The notes beneath the pieces were generated by a model. The model was not told the DNA's origin, searched no databases, and saw nothing but the letters and a program-made list of their open reading frames with translations. A stretch of DNA of 64,000 bases, taken from Diabrotica undecimpunctata. Its lineage: Eukaryota > Arthropoda > Insecta > Coleoptera > Chrysomelidae. This document shows positions 30,306-41,693 of the stretch, in pieces; position 1 is the first letter of the stretch, and the number at the start of each line of letters is the position of its first letter. Location: the NCBI RefSeq assembly GCF_040954645.1, contig NC_092808.1, positions 13,755,883 through 13,819,882 of the forward strand, written 5' to 3'. The position numbers were made by a program, and so were the translations under genes.

Positions 30306-31988
30306 GTACGATAGTTTTTATTATTTCTTTGTATTGTTTAATATTGTTCTGAAGCGATTTTTCTGTGGTATCTTATAGCAATTACTATTTTAATGGGAAT
30401 AAGCCACAATAGAAGTTTGAAATAAGTGTATTCACATTTCAATTTTCACTACGAAAATCGTTCTTAAAAGACAAAAATTAATAAATTAAGCAAATTTTGT
30501 TTTTTGTAACTTGGTGAAAAATTCTTCTAACAATTTAATTTTATCCGACTCATTCATATTGATAATTCAACATATATTATATATTTTAATGTAGACCACT
30601 TCAAAATGATATTGCCAATATTGCTAAGTTGCGTTCCTGGGACGACATTATTGTAAAATTGTTTATTCGATTACATGAAATCAACTTTAACTTGAAAATA
30701 TCCGTCAGAAAAATCATAGCATGTGATTCGTCTTTAAAAAGACAACCACATGCCATGATGACAGTAAAATTCTCCTGTTAGTGATTGAATACTAAAACAT
30801 GAGGAAAGACCAGGAAAAAAAATCTCATAATACTATCCCGACATGGGAAGTATTTGGTCTTCTATTTAGTTTACTCTCAATAAACACAAGACTCTGATTT
30901 TATTGTATTATTTAAAAAACATAAATGATGTTCCTCGAAATGTTACTGACCTACTAATAGTGGTATTTTACTTTTATTAACTTCCTCTTTTAATTTGGAT
31001 AACCAGTAATTAGAGTCACTTTTTCCCTTTTAACCATCTATTTCTTTGATGTTGAACTAAAATATTTAATTTATTTTCGATCTTTTTTGATTATCGAAGT
31101 TTTTCTGATAATCCTTTTATATATAATTTTGTTATTTTCCTCGTATTATTCTTTTTGGCTGTTGCAGGATCTTGTTCTAAGTTGTTCTGTTCTATTCGGT
31201 CGATTGTTGAAAATTCCTTATTTATAAACGATAAAGGATAATCATTTTTTAATAAAACAGATGTTAACAAATGTTTCTCCTCTAAGAACGAATTTTCGCT
31301 AGAACAAGTAATTGTAGTACCATGAATTCTTCTTGTAGTGAACTGTCAACATTTGGCATGGTTCATCATAAGGCTGTGCTGGTTTTAACAATTCATTATG
31401 CTCAAAATCATTCATTTTTGTCTTTTTAGCTTGGACTCCTTTTATTTCACTCATTCCAAACACTGATATTCAATAAATCCTTGGTGAATTATAGAATTGG
31501 GTATTATTATTATTATTGGGTATTATTATTAATATTACTATGACAAAGGGTTCAGTCGTCCTTCTAGAATCAATCTCTTTTGTTACTGTTAAGTAATTTA
31601 AATCAGTTTTCCAGAAGTGGTATATCACGATAATTTTCTCACTGTAACTTATCTTCTTTTTGTGTATATTTTATATATTGGCCTTGGTCGAATCTTTTGA
31701 ATTTTTTTCATTTTTCTTTACTTATTTCATTACCAGGGAAATTAATTATTTTTCACTTTCTGCTGATATATCAAATACTCTTCGCTAGGACGTATAATGA
31801 CACGATATGATTTTTTAAGTTTTTATTTTTTTAAAAAAGCCCTTTTTTGTGGACAAAGCATATATTGTTCTTACATGCTTTTCTTCAAATTTTCTTCTTT
31901 GGCACATTGAGCATCCCAAATATTAATTTATAAAGCTTAATATATTCAAAAAGAAGTTCCACAAAATTTATCTTTAATGTATTTTTAG
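30306..31988. other. intron 5, no gene recognised
   Basis: AT-rich intron with an (ATT)n microsatellite at about 31503-31545. Minus-strand readings around 31200-31450 contain a few ORF pieces without recognisable motifs. Confidence 0.45.
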
Positions 31989-32199
31989 GAAGAACTAGTA
32001 AAGTGCTACAGAAAGGCTATTTGAAAGTTGTAAGAAGCACTGACTGTCAAAACTTTTACAAGGATAACTTATTCACAGTTATTGATGATAAACGAATATG
32101 CGCAGGTGGAATTTTACAAACAAATAAGTCCAATGCTTGTGCAGGGGACAGTGGCGGACCATTACAGGTTATTGAGCTGTCACCTGACAATGAAAGGAA
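31989..32199 (+). CDS. serine protease exon 6: catalytic Ser
   Basis: The exon follows TATTTTTAG and ends at AA|GTTAGT. It encodes residues 222-292: a conserved mid-domain (LKVVRSTDCQNFYKD), RICAGGILQTNK, then SNACAGDSGGPLQ with catalytic S276. The residue at chymotrypsin position 189, which sets primary specificity and is Asp in trypsin-like relatives, is Asn (N270). The frame stays open past the donor to a stop at 32266, but the exon at 35187 supplies the missing C-terminus in frame, so the donor at 32200 is preferred. Intron retention would give a protein without a complete catalytic domain. Confidence 0.92.
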
Positions 32200-32649
32200 G
32201 TTAGTATATTATCTAAATGGAGTGCTTCATATCAAAGACGGATATGTGTCATGCAAGAAAAATTAAAATAAATTGGTTTTTTTTGTACACAGCTGCTATT
32301 ATTCTTTTTATAAAAATCTCACTTCCTATTATTTTAGTGAATGCTTCAAAAATAATCTTGTAGACATTCTGATATCAGAAATATATGAAATTATTATAAA
32401 ATTATTATTTGAAAATACAGATGTTCGCTTTTGGAACAAAAATGGGTGAATGTCCATGTTTGATCCAAATGTGATGATAGGTGTCCGTTTTTGATGCCAA
32501 TAAAAATTTTATTTGAAAGAGTGAGTATTTTAGATGAAAATTTCAATTTTAAAATCTTTTATTCAATTTGCATTAGTACCTATTTACAAAGCAATTTAAC
32601 TAAAAATATATAAAGTAGAATATTCAAACTTCTAGAACATATAAACTTA
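32200..32649. other. intron 6 start
   Basis: An AATAAA at 32264-32270 could end a transcript that retains the open frame to 32266. Otherwise no feature is seen. Confidence 0.35.
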
Positions 32650-33990
32650 GGTAACATTCAAATTGAAATTAACACAGGATTACCATCAAAATCAGCAATA
32701 TTATTTTCACACTCACATGAATTTTCACATTTAGCCGATATTTCAGGTTCTGCTTGCATTATGTTTTTGTACCACTGCAAAGTATCATTCTCCCTCCAAT
32801 TTACTCCAAAATGTTTTTCAAACAATTTTGCTACGTCCTTAACCTTTTCTGCTTTTAGCACCAATACGAATTTCTTTTGGGTTGATCTGTCAAATAGTGC
32901 AGTTGGTCTTACAAATTTTCCTCTCTGCGCCAGTGTCAATGTTTTAAGCCATCTCTCCTTTCACAACGATGTTTCCCAATTTAGTTTTCCAAAGAACTAT
33001 TCGTCGGGAGGTGGAAATTTTGAAATTAAGTTGAGCCGCTGTGTTCATAAAACTTTTCGCTTCTTGTTTCCAGTCCAACGGTATCCAATCCCTTCCAATC
33101 AACTTAATCGTACCATATTTCTTAAAAATTTTATGATATGGAGTCATATCCTTAGAGATCAGCTGATCTCAACTCATTGAATACAATGGAGTTGCAACTT
33201 CGTTAGATGATTTTCTTGCTTCGTCTTCCGTCCAGGTATAAATTGAGACACCTTTTTTCATTCTCCGTTTTTCCTCTTGGATAAGGTTTTGTAATTCTAG
33301 ACAAGTACTACATTCGTTCATGCTAGGGTTAGAGAATCCAATGTTGAAATCTGAGCAAAATATTTTCCTGAAAAATCCCTAAGTAACCTTCTCATATTCT
33401 TCATTACCATAATTCAACATTTTCCACAGTTTGGCGATATTCAGGTCTGATGGAAGGTAGACACGTAATGATTGATGTCGTGAATAATGCTAGTCAATAG
33501 CTTGAAAACTACAGATAAACTTTTTTACTTCTCTTTTCGGAGCAAACTTAACTTCCTTGTGATTTCCGCCTCGGGTTTCCACTGGGACATGAGATACACC
33601 GTTCTTGAATTTTCGGAACACTCCTATAATTGTATGCTCAGTAATAGGCTGAACCACCTTGAGAAAAGCATCCTTGCAAACGTTGAGATTGTTGCCAGCG
33701 TGGTTTATAACCGAACATTGAAAGATTGTGGTTTTCCACTTTATAGACTCAAGCTTCTTGTTTTTGGGGTTGGGCGGACCAGCCCGACAGTATTCAAAAA
33801 TGAACGCATCTTGCTTGCTTTTTTCTGGGATGGAGTAAAAGGCTTTGTGGAACTCCATAACATCATGCATTGTTAAAAGCTGGCACTGATATCCAACTCG
33901 GTGATGACAGGTGGAGTACAAAGGAAGACCTTTGGCTGAGTACTTGTATGAACATACAAAAGGAGGAATTATTTAAACTTTAGTTAATTT
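32650..33990 (-). pseudogene. transposon-like gene of unclassified insect multicopy family, degenerate
   Basis: Three open blocks on the minus strand follow one another with short gaps. The first (33490-33921) has a GYQCQLLTMHDVMEFHKAFY start, CRAGPPNPK and the RGGNHKEVKFAPKREVKKFI segment, and is continued in other frames by YLPSDLNIAKLWKML and FFRKIFCSDFNIGFSNPSMN plus CSTCLE. The second (32944-33147) has KLIGRDWIPLDWKQEAKSFM and FKISTSRRIVLWKTKLGNIV. The third (32658-32939) has RPTALFDRSTQKKFVLVLKA. The pattern R-G-G..., a spaced YC/YL block, FNIGF and a CSTC pair is familiar from highly multicopy insect proteins of presumed transposon origin. I cannot name the superfamily. Confidence 0.5.
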
Positions 33991-35186
33991 AATGAATAGT
34001 CTATTCATTCAAGTCAATGGTCAGAATTTTTATTAGGAATCTCTCAATTTTATGGAAAACTTTAGCAAGGTACTTTAGGTACTAAGCTGGTCATGTTTTT
34101 ACAGCCAACTTTCAAGCTTCATATTTTAAAAACAGACATCATACCACTATCATTCCACCCACCTATTGACAATTTTGTTACAGCCATCAAATATTAAGTA
34201 AATCATTGAGTTCAATGACTAGACTTACCTTTGTATTGATTGACAGATATATTTGACTCCATAAATCTACTTCATAAACTAATAATATGCGAAAAAAAAA
34301 ACAGTATAAACTACTGATAAATACAAATAAAACGATTAACATTAGACAAGTTGAAAGCAAGGGGGCCATTGTTGATTTCTTAGTCATGTTTGATCATATT
34401 GGCTGTTGGGGAGATGTTGGGGAGAATTAATAAAAAAATATGTGAGAAATCTAATAGAAATAAAATATATAACAGTTACTTTAACATTTTGAAGCAAAAC
34501 ATCATGGATATCGTCAGGTCATGTGATTTTGCTCGAGCCAATGGAGTCGCTGTGATCGAGGACGCAAACAAATGTCGATATAAAATATGTTCTCTCTTAC
34601 ACTGGAGCTTACCTATAGCAGTTTCACAACAAAAAGCAACTTGCCTCAACCACATTTTTTGTATTCCTTTGCGAAATAGTTTTGCATAGTTAAAATCCCT
34701 CGGCTTGTTTATTTTTCAATATTTAAATTTCTACTAAAAAAAACTACAAGTTGCCTCAAAGATATATTTTTTGTAATAAAAATGTTTACTTGTTTTTTTT
34801 TTAATTTAGGGGTTGTTAAATGGCCGTTACCCTGCATGGAGGTCTGCATTTCTTTATTAGGATAATATGGAAGAGGTATCTAAAAAATTTTCAAATACCT
34901 CAAATGCCTATCCAAAAATGTCTACTAGCTCTTCGACCATCGCATGTCAGTATAGAGCACAGAGAGCGATATCAGCAGCGGTATTGAGGCAGTTGTGAGG
35001 AGTTAGGGCGATATTTTCTACATGTCGAACTTAACTTTCGTTATAATTTATGGTATCAATGTGTTAACATTTTTTATTGGTCGGCTGTTTCAAACCTAGT
35101 TCAAATACAAATGTATTAAATATGTATGCTCTGTTTTATTTTCTCTTAATCTTTACTTAATGTATATGAAACTTTTTGTTTTTTAG
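33991..35186. other. intron 6 end, no gene recognised
   Basis: AT-rich intron. The 99-codon frame 34390-34689 has no recognisable domain and is not supported as a gene. Confidence 0.45.
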
Positions 35187-35298
35187 ATATGTTCAACATG
35201 GAATCTTAAGTGCTGGTGTCATAAGATGTGATTATCCTTCACTGTTTACAAAAGTAGATTACTATTTGGAATGGATATTGGATAACATGCGAGCTTAA
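35187..35298 (+). CDS. serine protease exon 7: C-terminus
   Basis: After TTTTTTAG, the exon encodes residues 293-328, YVQHGILSAGVIRCDYPSLF then TKVDYYLEWILDNMRA and a TAA stop. It was found by looking for the missing end of the protease fold. It carries the 214-216 substrate wall (S300-A301-G302), C306 that pairs with C272, and the final helix (Y-x-x-W-I). The position usually Gly226 in PGVYT is Ser (S310). The total coding length of the seven exons is 987 nt, exactly 328 codons plus stop. Confidence 0.92.
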
Positions 35299-35874
35299 TA
35301 TCTTGACGTAAGAAAATCTAAATGGTGCTGATCCAGGATATAAAAAGATGATTTTTTGCATTAGATGGAATGTGAATTTTAGCAATTTTTTTAGAACAAC
35401 TGTTTTATTGCGACATTTTAAACTATGAAGAATTACAATTTTTTAATTCAGGCTATTACGAATTAAACAGAAATATTCACTTTTATTTCAAAACAAAAAT
35501 ATATTGCAATGTTTTTATTTTTTAATTTATTTATTCTTTAATTTTCAGTTTTCTAACACCTATTTTACATCATTTACACTAACACTAAAAACACAATTCA
35601 TTAATATATGATATATTTATTACTTGACACTACAAATTTACATTTTAAACTAACTCTCTATCATTTGATTTAACATTTATATATGCTTCCGCTTGGAAGG
35701 AGAATTGGAATATTGAAAACCAGTCAAATTCTCTAGCTAGACATTAGGCCATCGTACGCCAGAGACGTACTTTTCGAGTATTTTCTAGGTAGACAGATAG
35801 CTTTGCCGTCAGAATGGGGATCACTACAATACGTTTTTGTATTTTCTGTTATTTAAAATTTTAGTATTTAAATA
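35299..35874. other. 3' flank of protease gene
   Basis: 3' UTR and intergenic AT-rich sequence. An ATTAAA-type poly(A) signal candidate lies near 35465. No gene is seen. Confidence 0.4.
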
Positions 35875-36216
35875 TACAGTGCTGGTCAAAAGTCCATTCC
35901 CCCCCCCCCTCGTATCTTCTGAACAGTTATTGTTATAATAGTCAGATTTGAAGGGAGGTAATAAACAGACGTAGGCTTCTCAACTAGTCATAACAGGTGA
36001 CGTAATAGTGACAGATGACGTTACAGCGCCACTGTGACAGATAATTTTAAATGGGACGTTATGGCAAGTGATACCTCGTTTTAAAGGTATTGAAAATACC
36101 TATTCAGTCATAATAATTTTGTTTGAGTTTAAGCTCATTTTGATGAATAAATTAAATAAATACTAAAATTAGCGTCTCATTTAATTAATAAATATTTAAC
36201 AACCAGTTCTTATAGT
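35875..36216. mobile_element. mariner-type end (TACAGTGCTGGTCAAAAGT)
   Basis: TACAGTGCTGGTCAAAAGTC at 35875 has the form of a mariner/Tc1 terminal repeat next to a TA target, followed by a C homopolymer (about 35900-35911). No matching right end was found, so the element is probably interrupted by the mariner copy to its right. Confidence 0.45.
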
Positions 36217-37190
36217 AAGTGTTCAAAAAGTGTCTCCATCTACTTCTTAATAGTAATGCATCCTATTTTTAAACTCTTGCCGTAGTCGTTCAAATGTGTC
36301 GGGGGAAATTGCCCTACATTCTTCAACAATTCGTTGTTTTAAAATGTCAATATTTTCAGGTGCTGTAGCGTAAACTTTAGATTTCAAGTATCCCTACAGA
36401 AAAAATCTAACGGTGTAAGATCTGGTGACCGAGCTGGCTAATCTATCGTACCTCGTCGTCCAATCAATCTACCACGATATTCCTCATCTAGGCAACGTCT
36501 TATTGCACCATAATGGTGTGCATGAGCACCATCTTGTTGAAACGATATTTCCAAGTAGCCGAATTCATCTAGATTATCCTCCAGAATTTCAAGTATTAAC
36601 GGTTTAATTGCATTTCGTAACATCTCCAGATACACTTCACCGGTTAAGTTAGTATTAAGAAAAACAGGTATAACTATGTGGTTTCCCAAAATACCTGCCC
36701 AAACATTTCATTTTTTTTGGAAATTGAGTATGTGTTTCACGAAAGACGTGAGGATTTGTGTCACTCCAATACCTCACATTGTGTGTGTTAACATTTTCAT
36801 TGAGAGAAAAAGTATTTTTATGTAATCGGGCTGTTGGTTTATTTTATTGGACATATTTTCACAGAATTCTAGTGTTCGGTCGGGGTCATCATCTGAAAGT
36901 TGGTGCACAATTTTTAATTTGTATGGATGAAATTTGTTTTCAGCCAACACTCGTCGTACTGTATTTTGACTGATTCCATAGATAGATGCAACTTGGGCTG
37001 TAGAAGAAGTAGGGTTCACTACCATTTCTGCAATTATGTCAATTTTTTGTCATCACTAATTGTTGGTCGACCAGATCGTTTGACATCTTAAACACTACCT
37101 GTTTGTTTAAACTTCCGAAGAAGCTTCCTCATATAAGCTGTTGATGTAGGGCGACCGGGGTACCTCTCATTAAAAAGACGTTACGCTGCA
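36217..37190 (-). pseudogene. mariner transposase, degenerate, inserted at GH16 pseudogene
   Basis: Minus-strand blocks are an N-terminal helix-turn-helix (STAQVASIYGISQNTVRRVL, 36774-37025), HQLSDDDPDRTLEFCENM, a middle with TNLTGEVYLEMLRNAIKPLI (36438-36689), EISFQQDGAHAHHYGAIRRC with the second catalytic Asp, and IGRRGTID, stop, PARSPDLTPLDFF with the third Asp. The first acidic block (FLSMKM) has lost its catalytic Asp. The left end (AAGTGTTCAAAAAGTGTCTC) looks terminal; the right side meets GH16 coding sequence at about 37190. Confidence 0.85.
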
Positions 37191-37677
37191 TGGAGTAGAA
37201 CAAGTGAACAGCACATTACACTGGGGACCGGCATCCAAGCTGAACCGGTTTCGACTTACACATTTCAAAATTAACAAACAAAAAGGTTGGCACAAGGAGT
37301 TTCACACGTATGAAGTATATTGGAACACTACATCTATAACTTTTTCAATCGATAATAAAGTTGTGGGTACCGTCGTTCCTCCAGAAGGAGGCTTTTGGGA
37401 ACTTTCCAAATAATATAAAAAATCTTTGTACAGCGGGAACCAAGATGGCACCGTTTGACCGAGAATTTTACTTTATCATAAATGTTGCTATAGGCAGTAT
37501 ATCATTTTTTCCAAAGCAGGCTAAAAATATCAGGTACCTAAAGCTTTGGAAAAATTCAGATGGTCGAACAAGTATGACTTAATTCTGGAGGGCAAAACAT
37601 CTATGGATGCCTACTTGGAATATGACGACTGACAGTAGCCACTTTCAAATTGACTATATAAAAGTTTACGCGTTGTA
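37191..37677 (+). pseudogene. GH16 beta-1,3-glucanase paralogue, last exon, broken
   Basis: From GVEQVNSTLHWGPASKLNRF to the terminal SSHFQIDYIKVYAL, this matches the second two thirds of the last exon of the intact GH16 gene (52061-52668), with many identical residues. A frameshift occurs near 37408 (after FWEL) and a nonsense codon replaces Glu in the SMTEFWEA segment near 37580. One Cys (VGCTLHW) is Ser. The catalytic E-x-D-x-x-E portion and all upstream exons are missing; the left boundary is a mariner copy. An AATAAA at about 37743 follows. It is a dead tandem duplicate. Confidence 0.93.
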
Positions 37678-37904
37678 AATTATGTAGCGAACAGTTTCAA
37701 TGTAGATAATTGTGTTGTAAAAAGTGTTTTTATATTGATTGGAATAAAACTGTAAATCTCTAAAACGTTATGATTTTACTGGTCCCTGTTAATAGTAATA
37801 ACTGCAACATAGAAAGATAATTAAAACGAAGCATAAAGAATTATCTTTTGTGTAGATTTTTTTACACGGGATTAAATCATAATTATTTGTAAATAAAGGT
37901 TAAA

Positions 37905-38225
37905 GTTTCTGCTCCATACATCAGAACTGAGAGTATATACTGATGAAAGGCCTTCCTTTTTAAGCCCATGGGTATATCTGATCTAACGACTTCCCTCAAC
38001 TTTCCGTAAGCTGCCCATGTTAGTCCCATTCTCCTGTTTAACTCTTTGACTTTTTCTTACTGATTTTATCTCGTGGCCCAGATACTTATAGGCATAAACT
38101 TGTTCTATTTACGTGCCATTAGTTGAAATGTTATTGGCCAGTACAAGTTTGCTCATGTTTTGTGTTTTGGAAAAGTTAATTTTAATTCCAACCCGTGTAC
38201 AAGAGCTCTGAAGGTCTTGAAGAAG
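37905..38225 (-). mobile_element. RTE-like LINE, reverse transcriptase fragment
   Basis: The minus strand reads VGIKINFSKTQNMSKLVLAN, NISTNGT, stop, IEQVYAYKYLGHEIKS, then decayed residues similar to GLKRKAFHQYILSVLMYGAE. It is the segment after the active-site box of an RTE polymerase. Both ends are truncated. Confidence 0.75.
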
Positions 38226-38479
38226 TTAACAGCTCTCGTCGTTTCAAATGTTTATCCGCTACCGAACCAAAGTCCAGGGAAAACTACAGCCGTTTAACCC
38301 ACGGATTCCAGACAAATTGGTACAGAAACCTATTTATGAAGAAAGCCGAAATAAAAACTAAAATAAAAAGGAAGTCATACCAAAAAGAATGCATCTAAGT
38401 ATCATTCTATACCTATAAGAACATTTCATCTTATTTCTAATTCTATTACCATGTCGCAAGTATCATCCTTAAGAATACG

Positions 38480-39430
38480 CTTCTCTTTCAACAATTTTCA
38501 AATCTAATGTAGAATCTAGTGAAAGAAGTCCACAAATTCGTTGAAATACTTTCTATAATTATTACACCAGCATCCAGTTCAAATAATTCTAATATGGAAC
38601 CCATTTTTGATGTTAATAAAGATCTTTCTATCGTACCAAAGTACGACGGTAATCAAAATAAACTTCACAATTTTGTTGATGTTATTTCAATGCTTCTAAA
38701 CCATTTCTGGGATCATACAATCCCGAAAATTTTCAAAATCATATGCTTACCCGAGGAATTATGAACAAAATTAAAGGAAGACCCAAAAGGAATTATTTCT
38801 GTATACGGCTGTAAAGACTGGCTGTCAATAAAATCAATTCTCGTCCAAAATTTTGCGGAAAACGTAACGAAAACTTATTAACTAGAGATTTAGTCAATCT
38901 TCGTCAAGCACCAAACGAAAATCCTCTTCAATTCCATGAAAAAGTCATCAGTCTTTTAAATAATATTTCAACATGAGAAGGTTAAAAGAAATATAAAAGA
39001 ATTTTTCCAACAACAAGGTCTAACCACATTTTTTGCAGGTCTAAGAGAACCCCTAAGATCAACCATTCGATCCATGAGACTACCGAATCTCGCTCTTACT
39101 ATCCAATATATTCAGAAAGAAAATAATATTAGATAGCTCCAAAAATCTCATAATTATTCCTTATCATCTTCTAATAAACCATCTGCCACTCCACAAACGC
39201 AGAGACACAATTTAACTCATACACTCTCTCCTATTCGATGAGATGCCCAAGCCCCAATGGCCATAGCCATTCTTTAGGCTAGATCAAATGCCTTTGCAAC
39301 AACAGCCATTCAGCAATAGTTCAAGAGGGACATTTTAACCCCCAAGATTCCAACAAAATCAGCAAATCATTACATATGCACAATTCCACAATAAACCAGT
39401 TCCATCTAAAAAAAAAAATTAAAAAAACTT
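38480..39430 (+). mobile_element. Gypsy-like gag remnant, part 1
   Basis: The + strand reads VKEVHKFVEILSIIITPASS, SIVPKYDGNQNKLHNFVDVI, and after a stop GCKDWLSIKSILVQNFAENV, EFFQQQGLTTFFAGLREPLR and STIRSMRLPNLALTIQYIQK. This is the capsid-like domain of an insect Gypsy-type LTR retrotransposon. Several stops and frameshifts are present. The frame stops at about 39430 where a LINE is inserted and resumes at 40320. Confidence 0.72.
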
Positions 39431-39434
39431 ATAC

Positions 39435-40320
39435 AGGTTGTTTAAGTTGTGTGAATAGCTGTAGATTCAGAATACGGATAGGTAATAAACTCTCTAAATC
39501 TTTCGAAATAAACAGTGGCCTGAAACAAGGAGATGCGCTGTCACCTCCTCTTTAATATCGTCCTGGAGAAAGTAGTAAGAGCAGCACAACTTAAAACAGA
39601 ATTACTGACAGTAAATGGACCAAAATTACTACTAGTATACGCAGATGACATTGACATTGTGGGAAACACAGTCACCAATGTGACGGAGACTTTGAATAAA
39701 TTGGAGATAGAGGCAAAGAAAATTGGTCTAAGATATCGCGGAAGAGATTAAAAGAAGAGTTCAGGCACCAAAAAGTTGTATGTACAGCCTCAACAATATT
39801 ATTAAATCTAAAAACCTAACACGAACATCAAAGATTAGAGTATATAAAATGATTATTAGACCGGTGCTCATGTATGGGTATGAGACGTGGACCCTGATCA
39901 AAGAAACTGAAAGAAAACTTTGTGTTGAAAGATGTTTTGAGAGGAAAATCCTCGGAAGAATCTTTGGGCCTTAACACGACATTAATAGCAACCAATACCG
40001 AATGAGAATAAATGCTGAGGTCAAGCAGATGTATAGAGCGAGCGATATAGTCCAAGAGATTAAATTCCAACGTCTAAGATGGACCGGCCATGTCCATAGA
40101 CTCCCTAATAACCGCCTTGCCAAGCTAGTATGGGAGGAAGACGGCCATTAGGACGTCCACGAATGCGATGGAGAGACAATATATGGTCAGATCTAAGAAC
40201 AATGGGGCTACCCACTGACCCAACTATTATGGACGACCGTTCAAGATGAAAGCAAGTTGTGCAGTCAGCCAAAACCCACCCCTGGTTGTAGTGCTACAAG
40301 AAGAAGAAGTTCCATTTCAA
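39435..40320 (+). mobile_element. RTE-like LINE inserted in Gypsy-like gag
   Basis: The + strand shows the end of a reverse transcriptase: SRFRIRIGNKLSKSFEINSG, LKQGDAL, LLVYADDIDIVGNTV (active site YADD), MIIRPVLMYGYETWTLIKET, RCFERKILGRIFGP, FQRLRWTGHVHRLPNNRLAK. It ends with an AAGAAGAAG tail at about 40305-40320. Frameshifts occur near 39540 and 39755. The fused flanks are both gag sequence, which shows insertion into the older LTR element. Confidence 0.85.
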
Positions 40321-41400
40321 TCATATAAGCCAACACCTACGAGCGTATCCATTTAATAGACCCCAATCTCAAAGAAACTTCCGCTTTTAACAAACAGCCA
40401 GCCCCCGATTCATCGCAGAAGAGCTCTTTAATACCGAACAACAAGAGAAAAACAATTAAGATTAAGGTATAGATAATGAGACATACCTAGATTACCCTTA
40501 CTATGAACAAGAAAGAAGATGTAAATTTTCAAATATTTCAAGAAGAAAAAAATGAGCAGAATCCAAAGCATACATTCCTGACCAAAGCCAAGAGTCTTCA
40601 GAAATAGTACACATAGTTTTGTTGATCCCTCACAAAATTTGCTCAGGGAATGGATAAATTAAGATACATTACCCTGGCATAACCCCGATTGTCAGCGGTA
40701 TTGCAGTTCAATAGTCCAGTCGATCAGCAGTTTCGACACATATTGCAGAGAGGTCGTCATCAATTAATTTCTTATATATACTGTAAATTTATATTTTAAA
40801 GTCAGTTGTAATTTAATTAAATAAAGTACTGTTACTCTGTTAGTTGTACCTATAAAAGAGACTTTTTAAAAAGTACCTTCCGGAGTGACAACCCGTAAGT
40901 CGCGTAGATACTGTTTACATCTTTCTTCTTCTTCTCCTTGTAGTTTCGACTACAAGAAAAAGTTACTTAATAACACTGTAATAAGTGTTGACGTAAAAGT
41001 TTCCATTTAATTTTTTTCAAAAACATCTGGTTAGTGGATCATTGCGGTAAATTTTCTGATTCTATTGGTAAACTTAAAACGAAATTTGCATTATACTGAC
41101 AATATTATTGATAAACACAGATGTTGATAAATCTTTATAAATATTGTCTACGAAAATTGACTATTTTTTATTTTACCTTTGCTTTTGTTTTAATAATAGC
41201 ATAAACATATTTTACTACTGTGTGGATACTGTCGGGGAAAGTATAATATTAAACAAAATAAAACGTTTACATGCAGACATAAATACAATCATAAATAAAA
41301 GATACAAATAAACAACACTATTAGGTACTGTATTTTTTATTTAAAAATAGTCGAGTACACATTCTTATCACTAATAAAAGCTATAATCATCACAATTATG
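40321..41400 (+). mobile_element. Gypsy-like remnant, part 2 and possible 3' LTR
   Basis: To about 40560 the + strand continues the gag tail (PRFIAEELFNTEQQEKNN, ETYLDYPYYEQE). No protease, polymerase or integrase follows, so the element is internally deleted. The stretch about 40640-40930, with AATTAAATAAAGTACTGTTA and a pyrimidine-rich end, may be LTR-derived; no partner LTR was found. The rest up to 41400 is AT-rich 5' flank of the GH16 gene. Confidence 0.5.
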
Positions 41401-41426
41401 AGATAATTATTGGCCCCCACTGGAAC

Positions 41427-41461
41427 TATAAAAACATCGGCGATAAAATATTTCTACAGTT
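41427..41461 (+). promoter_or_regulatory. core promoter of the GH16 gene
   Basis: TATAAAAA at 41427-41434 is followed 31 bp later by an arthropod initiator-like ACAGTT at 41456-41461. The start codon at 41481 follows after about 23 nt of 5' UTR. Spacing is right for a TATA/Inr promoter. Confidence 0.7.
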
Positions 41462-41480
41462 AAACAAATCGCAAACCACA

Positions 41481-41693
41481 ATGTTTAAACTAATTTTACA
41501 AACAGTTTTCATAAGTATTTTCTATCCAACGGTACATGGTGCGTTAAGAGCTTGTCAACAATCGATCACCACTGTTAGTGGAACAGGAGCCCCCACTGGA
41601 AGAATTTGTAAAGGCGATTTGATTTTTAACGAAAATTTTGACGAGTTTGAACTCAAAACGTGGGAGCATGAAAGGACACTCGGAGGAGGAGCG
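41481..41693 (+). CDS. GH16 beta-1,3-glucanase exon 1
   Basis: ATG at 41481 opens a 71-residue exon. It has a signal peptide (KLILQTVFISIFY core, likely cleaved near VHG|A), a short N-terminal segment with two cysteines (RACQQS, RICKGD) and the start of the GH16 fold (DLIFNENFDEFELKTWEHE). The donor is GCG|GTAAGT in phase 0. There is no carbohydrate-binding CBM39 domain, which the immune beta-glucan recognition proteins have ahead of this region. The enzyme is predicted to be secreted, with gut digestion of fungal or plant beta-1,3-glucans the usual role of such beetle proteins. Confidence 0.93.

Noticed and set aside
32003..32266. Protease exon 6 as a terminal exon ending at the stop at 32266 with AATAAA nearby
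   Set aside because: The protein would lack the last cysteine and the final helix. The exon at 35187-35298 supplies them in frame after a GTTAGT donor at 32200.
34390..34689. 99-codon frame in protease intron 6
   Set aside because: No domain, no splice or repeat context that supports it.
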